DNA of 48,805 bases from NCBI RefSeq assembly GCF_000817775.3, contig NZ_JTHE03000043.1, forward strand, positions 1-48,805, in the 5' to 3' direction. Below are positions 38,660 through 47,312 of the stretch, in pieces. Position 1 is the first letter of the stretch; every line of letters starts with the position of its first letter. The stretch comes from Lyngbya confervoides BDU141951. GTDB taxonomy: Bacteria > Cyanobacteriota > Cyanobacteriia > Thermosynechococcales > Thermosynechococcaceae. The notes under the pieces were generated by a model that saw only the letters and a program-made list of their open reading frames with translations, was not told the DNA's origin and ran no database searches. Made by a program: the position numbers and the translations under genes.

Positions 38660-38703
38660 CACTGGTGATCCAGCCCACTGGTGATCTAGTCCACTGGATC
38701 TGG
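38660..38703. repeat. 16-bp tandem repeat, about 2.7 copies
   Basis: CACTGGTGATCCAGCC at 38660, CACTGGTGATCTAGTC at 38676, and CACTGGATCTGG at 38692. The last units overlap the end of the Ycf66-family gene, whose stop codon (38686-38688) lies inside the repeat. Confidence 0.9.
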
Positions 38704-39693
38704 AGGCCAGTTACTGGTTTCCAGTTCCCCAGGGTCCCCAGTCTCTGGAGCAGGCCCTGCGGTGTTCCCCCCATGATTCACCATATCCGCGCGATCTTCA
38801 GTCTCCAGATCCGGGGCTTGGGGGTCTTCTTGGTGAACCACTCCCTCCACCTCTGCGGGGGCAGGAGCCTCTGGAATATCCACGTTCACGCGCTCCTCGG
38901 GAGACTGAATCACCGTCGCATCCGCAGGGGGTTCTGCGCCATCAGCTTGGGCCGTTGGACTTACCTCGGTCTGCACAGGCTCTGCGTCCCCCGCTTCAGG
39001 AGACTCCGCTGATCCTCCCTCAATCTCTGGGGGGTCCTCCATCGCGGTGGTCACGGTCTCGGACTCCGCGGCCGTTTCTGAATCTACCGCAACCGCTTCC
39101 CCTGGAGGGGGGGCTACCTCAGCAGTCTTCTCCGCCGCCTGGACCGTTTCCTCCTCCACTTCCCAGTCCTCTTCTGATTCGACGGATTGTTCGTCGGAGA
39201 CGACAGCACCCGTCACATCCACGGTGGAGGGGGCAGATCGGCCTGGTTTAGAATTCAGCCGATCTAGAACATCAAGCACCTTGGTCTTAATTCCACCCAG
39301 GGATCCTTCGCCCCCGGTCTCACCGGCTGCAGACTCCAGGCCCAACTGATTGCTGAGCGCCGTGGTCAGCTTTTCCCAGAGGGGCACGAGAAGGTCCACG
39401 ATTTTCTGGAGCCATTCTGGCACTGGTGTTTTCTTATCCTCAGGCGTGAGTTCCCGACGCTGGGTCATGGTTTGCCATCCCAACCAAACCAGCATGGACA
39501 CGCCAGCGGTTTGCCCCAGCAGCAGTCCCCCTCCAATCTTGCCAGAATAGACCCAAAGGATCAGGGCATAAAAGAGTCCGACCCCGACCCAAATGAGATC
39601 GTTTTTGCGACTGAGTTCTGGAAAAATCATCCCCGCCAGAAAAATGGCCAAGCTTCCCAGGGCGATCGTCCAAACCAAGAGCAGAGTGAGCAT
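38686..39693 (-). CDS. Ycf66-family membrane protein with long acidic tail
   Basis: A 335-residue protein. Residues 1-80 are a Ycf66 domain with two or three membrane helices: LTLLLVWTIALGSLAIFLAG, LIWVGVGLFYALILWVYSG and LLLGQTAGVSMLVWLGWQT. Residues from about 95 are a soluble, very acidic tail of Glu, Asp, Pro, Val and Ala with low complexity, for example SDEQSVESEEDWEVEEETVQ. Ycf66 is found in cyanobacteria and some plastids; its role is not known. ATG 39693 has GGAG 8 bases upstream, and was preferred over ATG 39708. The tail length seems variable in this family. The tandem repeat at 38660 extends into its 3' end. Confidence 0.8.
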   Translation of the reverse strand: MLTLLLVWTIALGSLAIFLAGMIFPELSRKNDLIWVGVGLFYALILWVYSGKIGGGLLLGQTAGVSMLVWLGWQTMTQRRELTPEDKKTPVPEWLQKIVDLLVPLWEKLTTALSNQLGLESAAGETGGEGSLGGIKTKVLDVLDRLNSKPGRSAPSTVDVTGAVVSDEQSVESEEDWEVEEETVQAAEKTAEVAPPPGEAVAVDSETAAESETVTTAMEDPPEIEGGSAESPEAGDAEPVQTEVSPTAQADGAEPPADATVIQSPEERVNVDIPEAPAPAEVEGVVHQEDPQAPDLETEDRADMVNHGGNTAGPAPETGDPGELETSNWPPDPVD

Positions 39694-39827
39694 GAAAGGA
39701 CTCCTCATCCATGCGCGAAACGGCAGCAGTTCTCCACAAGACAGAACTACCCCTACTCTACTGGGTATTGAGCCTAGGAATAAATCACTAGAAAAAAATT
39801 AGTTACAAACCAACCGGTCCCACAGGA

Positions 39828-40715
39828 TCACCCAGGGGCAGGAATCGGCCTGGGGTGCTCTCGCATCAAGCGTTGCACTTGCTCGGCATGGTAGGAGCTG
39901 CGAGTTAAGGGAGAAGCGACCACCTGCAAAAAGCCCAATTCCGTACCGTAGGCATGCCAGGCGGCAAACTGTTCTGGCGTAATAAAGGTTTCAACTCCTA
40001 AATGTTTGGCCGTGGGCTGGAGGTATTGGCCAATGGTCAAAATATCGCAATCCACTGCCCGCAGATCGGCCATTACCGCTCGTACCTCCGCATCGGTTTC
40101 CCCCAGCCCCACCATGATCCCGGATTTGGTATAGACCCAGGGCGCGATCGCTCGGGTCTGTCTCAGCAGATCAAGCGATCGCTGATAGTCTCCCTGAGGG
40201 CGGGTGCGCCGATAGAGCCGGGGGACAGTTTCCGTATTGTGATTCAGGACTTCGGGCTGAGCCGATAAAATCACCCGCAGAGCCTCCCAGTTGGCGCACA
40301 GGTCGGGGATCAGGACCTCAATGGTGGTTTTAGGGGAAACCTGACGCACGTTCTGAATGCAGCGCACAAACTGGGACGCCCCACCATCCTCTAAGTCATC
40401 TCGATTCACGGAGGTAATCACCACATGGTTTAATCCCATTCGGCGCACCGCTTCAGCCAGGCGCAGCGGTTCTGTGGGATCAAGGGCTTGAGGTTTCTTC
40501 TCAAAATCAATGTCGCAGTAGGGGCAGGCCCGAGTGCAGGCTGGCCCCATAATCAAAAACGTCGCCGTGCCGTGGTGAAAGCATTCCCCAATATTAGGGC
40601 AGGAGGCCTCTTCACAAACCGTATTGAGATGGAGATCGCGCAGGATATCCTTGACTTGCCCCACCCGTTCCCACTGAGGCGCTTTAACTCGTAACCAATC
40701 TGGCTTAACAACCAC
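39828..40715 (-). CDS. lipA: Lipoyl synthase
   Basis: Radical SAM enzyme that inserts two sulfurs into octanoyl groups on pyruvate dehydrogenase and glycine cleavage proteins. The auxiliary cluster cysteines are Cys34, Cys39 and Cys45 ([12 protein letters not shown]), and the SAM cluster is Cys60, Cys64, Cys67 (CTRACPYC). [30 protein letters not shown] and [13 protein letters not shown] are also typical, as is the final Ser in the [12 protein letters not shown] segment. The start is GTG 40715. The 295-residue length fits the family. Confidence 0.96.
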   Translation of the reverse strand: MVVKPDWLRVKAPQWERVGQVKDILRDLHLNTVCEEASCPNIGECFHHGTATFLIMGPACTRACPYCDIDFEKKPQALDPTEPLRLAEAVRRMGLNHVVITSVNRDDLEDGGASQFVRCIQNVRQVSPKTTIEVLIPDLCANWEALRVILSAQPEVLNHNTETVPRLYRRTRPQGDYQRSLDLLRQTRAIAPWVYTKSGIMVGLGETDAEVRAVMADLRAVDCDILTIGQYLQPTAKHLGVETFITPEQFAAWHAYGTELGFLQVVASPLTRSSYHAEQVQRLMREHPRPIPAPG

Positions 40716-40878
40716 AGGGATTTATTGAGATAGATTCACCGCTTGATTGTACCAACTCCCGTCCCTGCCGTCAGAAACGACGGCGCCTCTGTTTCCCCAT
40801 GGCCAAAGTCTCAATCTTCTAGCTACGATGCTTTAGGCTAGTGATTTATCGTTGTTTGACCCTTTTCTAACGCTGGGA

Positions 40879-41976
40879 ATGTTGCCGCCGTTGAAACAGA
40901 AATTGCGAGTTGCTCAGATTTGCCCCCTCTGGGAGCAGGTCCCCCCGAAAGGTTACGGGGGAATCGAAATGATTGTCCACCTCCTGACGGAAGCGCTCAT
41001 TCATCGAGGGCATCGTGTGACGCTGTTTGCGTCTGGAGACTCCCATACCCATGGCAATCTGGTTGCCCCTTGTGATTATGCCCTGCGCCATGATCCTCAA
41101 GCCCGAGGCGATAACCTCTGGCGGCTGAACCGTAAGCACGTTGCTCTAGAACAGATCCAGCTTAAGCGACTATACGAACAGGCCGGGGAGTTTGATGTGA
41201 TTCACTCCCATTTGGAGATGAGTGCCCTGCCCTTTGCCGCCCGATCCACCACCCCAACCCTCCACACATTACACATGGACCTGATTCCAGAAACGTGTCA
41301 GATCCTCAGCCAGTATGGCCAACAGGCCTTCGTTTCCGTCAGTGATGCCCAGCGAAAACCTTGTCCCACGCTTAACTACGTAGGCACGGTCCATAACGCG
41401 ATTGACTTAGAGGCGCTCCCCTTCTTCGCAAAGCCACAATCGCCGGAGTATCTGGCTTTTCTGGGGCGAATTTCCCCGGAAAAAGGCATTCACCACGCCA
41501 TTGCCATTGCCCAGCAGATCCAGATTCCGCTCCGCATTGCCGGAAAGTTTGGCCAGGAGGATGCAGACTTTTTTGAGTCGGTCATCAAACCCGAAATTGA
41601 TGGCCAGCACATTCAGTATCTGGGCGAGATCACCCAGGCCGAGAAGATCGCGCTCCTGGGACAGGCCAGCGTCACCCTATTTCCAATTACCTGGAATGAA
41701 CCGTTTGGAATTGTGATGATTGAGTCCATGGCCTGCGGTACCCCCGTCCTGGGAATGCGCATGGGGGCGGTGCCAGAGGTGATTCAGCCGGGCGTCTCTG
41801 GCCTAATCTGTGACAGCGTTGAGGAGATGGCACGCCAGGTCGAGATCGTCCGTCAGTTCGATCGGTGGCGTTGCCGGGAGGCGGTCAAGGCCCGATTTAG
41901 CGTCGAGAGAATGGTGGATGCCTACGAAGCCTGCTATGCCAGGGTGCTGGGCTTAGATCCCTCAGATCCCACCTGA
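40879..41976 (+). CDS. GT4-family glycosyltransferase
   Basis: A 365-residue GT-B fold glycosyltransferase. RVAQICPLWEQVPPKGYGGI at the N terminus is the glycine-rich acceptor loop of family GT4. FLGRISPEKGIHHAIAIAQQ and the donor signature WNEPFGIVMIESMACGTPVL (Glu-x7-Glu) mark the nucleotide-sugar half. Acceptor and sugar are unknown; sucrose-type, exopolysaccharide or lipid targets are possible. ATG 40879 (MLPPLKQK) was preferred over a TTG 27 bases upstream; neither has a clear ribosome-binding site. It diverges from lipA. Confidence 0.85.
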   Translation: MLPPLKQKLRVAQICPLWEQVPPKGYGGIEMIVHLLTEALIHRGHRVTLFASGDSHTHGNLVAPCDYALRHDPQARGDNLWRLNRKHVALEQIQLKRLYEQAGEFDVIHSHLEMSALPFAARSTTPTLHTLHMDLIPETCQILSQYGQQAFVSVSDAQRKPCPTLNYVGTVHNAIDLEALPFFAKPQSPEYLAFLGRISPEKGIHHAIAIAQQIQIPLRIAGKFGQEDADFFESVIKPEIDGQHIQYLGEITQAEKIALLGQASVTLFPITWNEPFGIVMIESMACGTPVLGMRMGAVPEVIQPGVSGLICDSVEEMARQVEIVRQFDRWRCREAVKARFSVERMVDAYEACYARVLGLDPSDPT

Positions 41977-42082
41977 GGAGACCAAAAATTTTAAGCAAAG
42001 CATGGTAAACCTCTACACCCTGTCCTATACTGATTAAACCCGATCAAACAGCCTAAACCGTTTGACCCGGATTCAGTCATAG

Positions 42083-42164
42083 GCGGATGTGGTGGAATTG
42101 GTAGACACGCACGCTTGAGGGGCGTGTGGCTTATGCCTTGCGAGTTCGATTCTCGCCATCCGCA
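42083..42164 (+). tRNA. trnL-GAG: tRNA-Leu (GAG anticodon)
   Basis: The acceptor stem pairs GCGGATG with CATCCGC, with A at the discriminator position. The anticodon arm ACGCTTGAGGGGCGT shows GAG; a variable arm with a stem (about 14 bases) and the T arm GAGTTCGATTCTC follow. No intron, and CCA is not encoded. Reads CUC and, by wobble, CUU. Confidence 0.96.
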
Positions 42165-42170
42165 TCAAAT

Positions 42171-42205
42171 AAAGACCCTTGTTCCAAGTCTGTGCAGGGG
42201 TCTTT
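42171..42205 (+). terminator. Terminator after tRNA-Leu
   Basis: AAAGACCC at 42171 pairs with GGGTCTTT at 42198, loop of 19 bases, followed by GTTTG. It probably ends the tRNA transcript ahead of the DUF4336 gene. Confidence 0.6.
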
Positions 42206-42235
42206 GTTTGTATCTGTTTCATTCCCGAAGATGCC

Positions 42236-43438
42236 ATGCCGGACAATTTCAGAAGCCCTGACTATGCCTGGTCGCTGTGGCCGCTCCTCCCCCTTTACCC
42301 CTACGGACAGCGGCGCACCCTAAGGCGAGAGGTGGTCCCTAGACAAATTTGGGTTTTTGAGCAAATCCAGGGCATTTTTTACGTGGTTACCCCGGTCCGA
42401 ATGACGGTGATCCGGCTTCAAGCCGGGGGGCTCCTAGTGTATGCTCCGGTGGCCCCAACGCGGGAATGTCGTCGGCTGCTAGCGGATCTGGAGGCGGAGC
42501 ACGGCGCGGTCAAGTACATCATTCTGCCCACGGCTTCTGGGCTAGAGCACAAGGTATTTGTGGGGCCGTTTGCTCGACAATGTCCAGAGGCCACGGTGTA
42601 TGTAACTCCAGCGCAGTGGAGTTTTCCGCTGAATTTGCCCCTGAACTGGCTGGGATTTCCAAAACAGCGGACTCAGGTTCTCCCCAGCCAAAGCCATAGG
42701 GCACCCTTTGGGGAGGAGTTTGACTATGAGATTTTGCAAGATGTGGATTTGCGGCTGGGTTATTTCCAGGAAGTGGCGTTATTTCACCGCGCCACCCAAT
42801 CGCTTCTGGTCACCGACAGCATTGTCTCCATTCCCACTCAGCCCCCCGAGGTGGTGCAACTCAATCCCTATCCGCTGCTGTTTCACGCCAAACAAACGGC
42901 TGCAGATCCCATCCGCGATACCCCAGCCCATCGGGTTCGCGGCTGGCAGCGCATTGCCTTGTTTTCGTTTTACTTCCGTCCCCATGCCCTGCAGGTCAAG
43001 GGGGTCTGGCAAACGCTGCGGGAGTCCTGGAGCGCTAGCGATCGCTCTGCTAAGGCCTATTTTGGACTCTATCCCTTCGACTGGCAGGAAACCTGGCAAG
43101 AATCCTTTGAACGCCTCAGCGGAGGCGGTCGAATTCTCGTGGCTCCCATTTTGCAAACGCTGATTCTAAACCGATCTCCCGCCCAAACCCTGGTCTGGGT
43201 TAACCGCATTGCCCAATGGCCCATTTTGCGGATCATTCCCTGTCACCTGGACGCTCCGATCGCCGCAACGGGATCGCAGTTTCAGCAGGCGTTTTCCTTC
43301 CTGCGCAAGGACGCCAACATAGCCGATCCCAAGCTACCCGGCGCGTCATTGCCAGCGGCAGATATCCAGTTTTTACAAAATCTGGACCAGGGACTTCTGC
43401 GCAGCGGCATTACGCCCCCCGCCCAGGAGAAACTCTAG
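42236..43438 (+). CDS. DUF4336-family protein (metallo-beta-lactamase-like fold)
   Basis: A 400-residue protein. It starts at ATG 42236 (MPDNFRSPDYAWSLWPLLPL). TVIRLQAGGLLVYAPVAPTR, VKYIILPTASGLEHKVFVGP and VYVTPAQWSFPLNLP are the DUF4336 core, a metallo-beta-lactamase-like fold with an incomplete metal site. The C-terminal part (FRPHALQVKGVWQTLRESW, LRIIPCHLDAPI) is cyanobacterial-specific to my knowledge. No signal peptide. It is followed 10 bases later by the ABC-class ATPase gene, so the two are probably co-transcribed. Function unknown. A relic of the shorter form lies at 1539-1684. Confidence 0.75.
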   Translation: MPDNFRSPDYAWSLWPLLPLYPYGQRRTLRREVVPRQIWVFEQIQGIFYVVTPVRMTVIRLQAGGLLVYAPVAPTRECRRLLADLEAEHGAVKYIILPTASGLEHKVFVGPFARQCPEATVYVTPAQWSFPLNLPLNWLGFPKQRTQVLPSQSHRAPFGEEFDYEILQDVDLRLGYFQEVALFHRATQSLLVTDSIVSIPTQPPEVVQLNPYPLLFHAKQTAADPIRDTPAHRVRGWQRIALFSFYFRPHALQVKGVWQTLRESWSASDRSAKAYFGLYPFDWQETWQESFERLSGGGRILVAPILQTLILNRSPAQTLVWVNRIAQWPILRIIPCHLDAPIAATGSQFQQAFSFLRKDANIADPKLPGASLPAADIQFLQNLDQGLLRSGITPPAQEKL

Positions 43439-43448
43439 ACCTGGACCC

Positions 43449-45161
43449 ATGGCGGATTTGCAATCAACGCTGTTGAATCTAGAGGGCAAAAGTTACAAGG
43501 CCTACCGCGGGCTGAATTCGGTCTACCCGGTGGCAAATTTGCAGCTTTACTTTGACTCCATTCAAGGCGATCCCTTCGCCAGCCCTAGCCAATGCCGGGT
43601 CGTCCTAGCACAGTCCGCTGCCGGATTTCCACCGCATCTGTACGACAACCGCGTGCGCGAAATTGCGCTGCGAGACTACCTCACGCGCCGCTGCGCACAC
43701 CTTGCCCAGAGGGCTTCGCGTCCTGCAGGGTCTGGCAAAAGCGGTCAGTTTTTCGTAAGTCAACCCAGCCAGGTCATTTTGGACCGATCGGCCTTGCTCA
43801 TTAACACCCACCAGGTAGAACTGCGGCTGCGGGTGGGTCTACCGGCCTACGGTCGGCGCATTGCCGGATCGGCGGCAGCAGAGTTGCTGTGCCATCGCCT
43901 CCCGGACTGGATTCATCAAGCCCTCACCTACGCAGATCTAGATGGACCAGCCATCGCCGATCACCTGGCTTGCGCCGAGGACGCCGAAGCCCTGCGATCG
44001 CAGCTGGCAGCCCAAAATCTGGTGGCGTTCGTTGCCGATGGCGCCATCTTACCCCGTGAATCTGGCGTCAGCGATCGCCCCTTGCAAGGGCAGTCCATTC
44101 CCTTTCGCGCTCCGCCACAGTTCCGCACCACCCTACACTGTCCCCATCGCGGATCCGTGACCGGAATGGCCATTCCAGCGGGCGTGACCCTGATTGTGGG
44201 CGGAGGCTATCATGGAAAGTCCACGCTGCTGCAAGCCATCCAGGCCGGAGTTTACAATCATATTCTAGGAGATGGACGTGAATATGTGGTTAGCTGCCCC
44301 TCAGCCATTAAAATTCGGGCTGAGGAAGGACGATCTGTCCAGGGGGTTGACCTATCGCCATTTATTAATGACTTGCCCCTGGGACAATCCACAACAGCCT
44401 TCTGCACTGAGAATGCCAGCGGCAGCACGTCCCAAGCCGCTAACATCATTGAAGCGGTGGAGGCCGGGGCCCAGGTGCTGCTCTTAGATGAAGACACCTC
44501 GGCCACTAATTTTATGATCCGCGATCGCCGGATGCAGGCCCTGATCACAAAAGATAAAGAGCCCATCACACCCTTCATTGATCAGGTGCGACGCCTCTAC
44601 GAACAGAGCCAGATCTCCACGGTGTTGGTGATGGGAGGCAGCGGCGATTACTTTGACGTGGCGGACCACGTCATTGCCATGGATCAATTTCAGCCCCGCG
44701 ACTGTACTCAAGCGGCCCGGAGGATCGCGGCCCAATATCCCACAGATCGCACGCAGGAGGCCACCAGCACCATGAGCGATGTTTCTCAGCGAGTGGTTGC
44801 GCCGCAGCCCTGGTTTCGGGGACAAGGCGATCGCCCTCCCAAGGTGAAGGTGCAGGGGCTCAGCCAGCTGCAAATCGGCGATCAAACCCTGGATGTATCG
44901 GCCCAGGAACATCTGGTGGAAACCGGACAATTGCGAACGATCGCCCAGAGTCTGCTGATCTTAGATCTGCACCATCAGGAGCGATCTGGCACGTTTTTGA
45001 TGGTACTCCAAGCTCTGAAGGACACTCTAAACGCCGAGAACTGGGACGCCTTAACGCACATTCCCAGTGGGGAACTGGCGGCGGTGCGCCCCCTGGATGT
45101 GGCCTTGGTCCTCAACCGCCTGAGAAGCTTGCGGGTACAGTCGGAGAGAAATCTCGGGTAA
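43449..45161 (+). CDS. Predicted ATPase of the ABC class (P-loop protein)
   Basis: A 570-residue protein of the family described as predicted ABC-class ATPases. Residues 1-90 are the N-terminal domain (LNLEGKSYKAYRGLNSVYPV). The P-loop is VGGGYHGKSTLLQAIQAGVY at about 250; the signature-like NASGSTSQAANIIEAVEAGA and Walker B LLLDEDTSATNFMIRDRRM follow, then the switch region VLVMGGSGDYFDVADHVIAM. No membrane helix. Role unknown; nucleic-acid or RNA-related work has been suggested for the family. It lies 10 bases after the DUF4336 gene. The stop at 45161 is followed by a 14-bp tandem repeat. Confidence 0.85.
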   Translation: MADLQSTLLNLEGKSYKAYRGLNSVYPVANLQLYFDSIQGDPFASPSQCRVVLAQSAAGFPPHLYDNRVREIALRDYLTRRCAHLAQRASRPAGSGKSGQFFVSQPSQVILDRSALLINTHQVELRLRVGLPAYGRRIAGSAAAELLCHRLPDWIHQALTYADLDGPAIADHLACAEDAEALRSQLAAQNLVAFVADGAILPRESGVSDRPLQGQSIPFRAPPQFRTTLHCPHRGSVTGMAIPAGVTLIVGGGYHGKSTLLQAIQAGVYNHILGDGREYVVSCPSAIKIRAEEGRSVQGVDLSPFINDLPLGQSTTAFCTENASGSTSQAANIIEAVEAGAQVLLLDEDTSATNFMIRDRRMQALITKDKEPITPFIDQVRRLYEQSQISTVLVMGGSGDYFDVADHVIAMDQFQPRDCTQAARRIAAQYPTDRTQEATSTMSDVSQRVVAPQPWFRGQGDRPPKVKVQGLSQLQIGDQTLDVSAQEHLVETGQLRTIAQSLLILDLHHQERSGTFLMVLQALKDTLNAENWDALTHIPSGELAAVRPLDVALVLNRLRSLRVQSERNLG

Positions 45162-45224
45162 TTTAGGCTCGACCCCCTTCACCGGCAGATCAAGATAATG
45201 CTCTCCGTTCGCTGTCAATGGCTG

Positions 45225-45280
45225 TCAAGATAGTTCTTTCAAGATAGTTCTTTCAAGATGCTTCTTTCAAGATAAATTCC
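45225..45280. repeat. 14-bp tandem repeat, about 3.5 copies
   Basis: TCAAGATAGTTCTT at 45225 and 45239, TCAAGATGCTTCTT at 45253 and TCAAGATAAATTCC at 45267. It lies between convergent genes; the stop codon of the CBS gene (45267-45269) is the first three bases of the last unit. Confidence 0.95.
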
Positions 45281-45740
45281 CCTTTAAGGCCCGCACCAGA
45301 TCATGGCGGGTTAAAATCCCCACCAGCCTTTTTTGATCGTCCACCACCGGGAGACGGTTCACCTTTTTGCTCAGCATTGTGTTAGAAGCCTCGCTCAGAC
45401 TCTGCTCCGGCATCACCGTAATCACCTTATCCGTCATCACGTCACTCACCAGCATTCCCAGGGACTTTTTAATGTGCTGATGAAACTGAGAAGGAGACTC
45501 AAAGTAAATTACGCCTCCCAGCAAGGACAGAAACAGCGGCGGCTTCATGGGAGACTCGCGCACCAGAAGATCGCCTTCTGAGATGATTCCCACCAGCTTC
45601 CCAGACTCGTCAGCAACCGGAAGACCACTAATCCCCTTTTCCTCCATCAGCTTGACGGCCTCCTCGACCGTCGCTGCCGGAGCAATCGTGATGGGACTGG
45701 GGGTCATGAAGTCTTTCACCTTGGCATCGGTCGACATCAT
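45267..45740 (-). CDS. Tandem CBS-domain protein
   Basis: A 157-residue protein consisting only of a CBS pair: VKDFMTPSPITIAPAATVEE, GISGLPVADESGKLVGIISE for the first, and DVMTDKVITVMPEQSLSEAS, VNRLPVVDDQKRLVGILTRH for the second. The loop between is long (MKPPLFLSLLGGVIYFES). CBS pairs bind adenine nucleotides and regulate partners; here the partner is unknown. ATG 45740 has AGGA six bases upstream. It is distinct from the CP12-fused protein at 23839. Confidence 0.9.
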   Translation of the reverse strand: MMSTDAKVKDFMTPSPITIAPAATVEEAVKLMEEKGISGLPVADESGKLVGIISEGDLLVRESPMKPPLFLSLLGGVIYFESPSQFHQHIKKSLGMLVSDVMTDKVITVMPEQSLSEASNTMLSKKVNRLPVVDDQKRLVGILTRHDLVRALKGNLS

Positions 45741-45787
45741 CAAAAATCCTTGGAAAAAGCGGAGAAACTAGGGAACGAAAGCAGGGA

Positions 45788-46192
45788 CTAGAGGGCAACC
45801 TTCGCCCTCAGACAAAGATCGGGCCGCAGGTTCTGGGCCTGACGCAGGTACACATGGTGGATGGGCCGATCCGGGTCGGGGGTATTGAACTGGATCAGGC
45901 AACGAATACAGCGCTCCAGGCCACCTTCCACGTACATGTGCTGAACATCCAGCAGCGGCACCTGATCCCAATGTTCACGCTCGCGGGCGATCGCCGCCGG
46001 GAAAACTTGATCGAGATCGCGAGTCACAGAAAAGGTAACATGGACAATTTCGGATAGGTCTAGGGAATTTTGGGCTTCGATTTCATCAAGCAACTCCGTC
46101 ACCGCATCCCGAATGGCAGCGGTTGAATTGACGGTGCAGGTAGTGGCTCCACGAATTGAACGAACTCTCCACGACACAGTTAAACCCTCCAT
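45788..46192 (-). CDS. aroH: Chorismate mutase, AroH type
   Basis: A 134-residue monofunctional chorismate mutase that converts chorismate to prephenate in phenylalanine and tyrosine synthesis. VRSIRGATTCTVNSTAAIRD has the Arg of the active site, VTRDLDQVFPAAIARE and HHVYLRQAQNLRPDL complete the family signature. AroH enzymes are trimers with active sites at subunit interfaces. ATG 46192. It lies in a minus-strand run (sppA, aroH, CBS), but the gap to sppA is about 98 bases with an inverted repeat. Confidence 0.93.
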   Translation of the reverse strand: MEGLTVSWRVRSIRGATTCTVNSTAAIRDAVTELLDEIEAQNSLDLSEIVHVTFSVTRDLDQVFPAAIAREREHWDQVPLLDVQHMYVEGGLERCIRCLIQFNTPDPDRPIHHVYLRQAQNLRPDLCLRAKVAL

Positions 46193-46231
46193 TGTTAGAC
46201 ATCATCATCCCTCAGTTTGGTGAAATCCCCC

Positions 46232-46260
46232 GCAAGATGTAAGTAAATTTGACATCTTGC
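46232..46260. promoter_or_regulatory. 9-bp inverted repeat upstream of aroH
   Basis: GCAAGATGT at 46232-46240 and ACATCTTGC at 46252-46260, 11 bases apart. It may act as a stem-loop at the end of sppA, or as a binding site ahead of aroH; no U-tract follows on the minus strand. Confidence 0.5.
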
Positions 46261-46290
46261 CCCCATCCTGAGCCGCGAGTGCTTTTCCTC

Positions 46291-47115
46291 CTAGGGACGA
46301 TACATCCACAGGGGCAGCCCACTGGTGGCCACCTCAAACTCTACCCAGGACCGGATCTGGGGCGGAATGGGCCCAATGGCGCGACTCCCCAGGGGCAACA
46401 CCTTTTTCCAGAAGGGTTTTTCCTCTTCAATGGTGACGCACTCCGCCTTCTTGGGATCCAGGCCAGCCAGCTCAGCCAGCCATTTGCGGGCATCTTCCTC
46501 AGTGCCCAGGCGATCCACCAGTCCCAACTCAAGGGCTTGCTGTCCCGTAAAAACACGACCATCGGCGAAGGTTCTGACGGTTTCCACGGAAAGATTGCGC
46601 GCCTCTGCCACCGTTTGCACAAACTGCCCATAGCTGGTGTCAATCAGCTCCTGCAAAATCGTCTGCTCGGGCTCGGTCAGCTCCCGGTCAAAGGCCAAAA
46701 TGTCTTTGTAAGGTCCAGACTTAATCACCTTAAAGGAAACTCCCACGCGCTCCAGCAGCTTTTCCAGGTTATTGCCTCGTAAGATGACGCCGATGCTCCC
46801 CGTAATGGTGCCGGGGTTCGCCATGATGTGATGGGCACCCATCCCAATGTAAACGCCCCCGGAGGCAGAGATATTCCCAAAGCTGGCGACAATCTTCACC
46901 TTCTCCTGGATCCGCTTGAGCGCCTCGTAGATCTCCTGGGAGTCGCCCACGGTGCCGCCGGGGCTATCCACCCGCAGCAGTAGGGCTGGAAATCCTTTTT
47001 CTTCAATGGTTTCAATGGCTTCCAAGACATGATCTCGCGTCGCCCCCGCGATCGCCCCTTTCACTTCAATTTTGGCAATTTGTTTTTTTGCGCCGGATTT
47101 AAATGGCCAGATCAT
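46291..47115 (-). CDS. sppA: Signal peptide peptidase SppA, short form
   Basis: A 274-residue serine protease of the SppA family, short form with a single catalytic unit. RVDSPGGTVGDSQEIYEALK and GNISASGGVYIGMGAHHIMA hold the nucleophile Ser85; the general base Lys137 is in KSGPYKDI, 52 residues later as in the Bacillus enzyme. ANPGTITGSIGVI follows the family pattern. The N terminus lacks a clear membrane anchor (MIWPFKSGAKKQIAKIE), so it may be soluble or loosely bound. ATG 47115 was preferred over an in-frame GTG at 47151. Confidence 0.9.
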   Translation of the reverse strand: MIWPFKSGAKKQIAKIEVKGAIAGATRDHVLEAIETIEEKGFPALLLRVDSPGGTVGDSQEIYEALKRIQEKVKIVASFGNISASGGVYIGMGAHHIMANPGTITGSIGVILRGNNLEKLLERVGVSFKVIKSGPYKDILAFDRELTEPEQTILQELIDTSYGQFVQTVAEARNLSVETVRTFADGRVFTGQQALELGLVDRLGTEEDARKWLAELAGLDPKKAECVTIEEEKPFWKKVLPLGSRAIGPIPPQIRSWVEFEVATSGLPLWMYRP

Positions 47116-47312
47116 GAACAGTTTTTCAGTATGAAGATGGGTGATAAGCACTTAACGCTGGGGTCTCTCCAGGTTAAGCTTTCCGTAATTTAGCATTAGT
47201 TGTTCCTAAGCCGCCCGCAGGAAAGGGTTGACGCGGTCCAAGAGGGAGACTGCTATAGTATTAAGAAATATAAACATTCTGAGATTCTTCAAGTTAGGGT
47301 TTAACAAACTGC

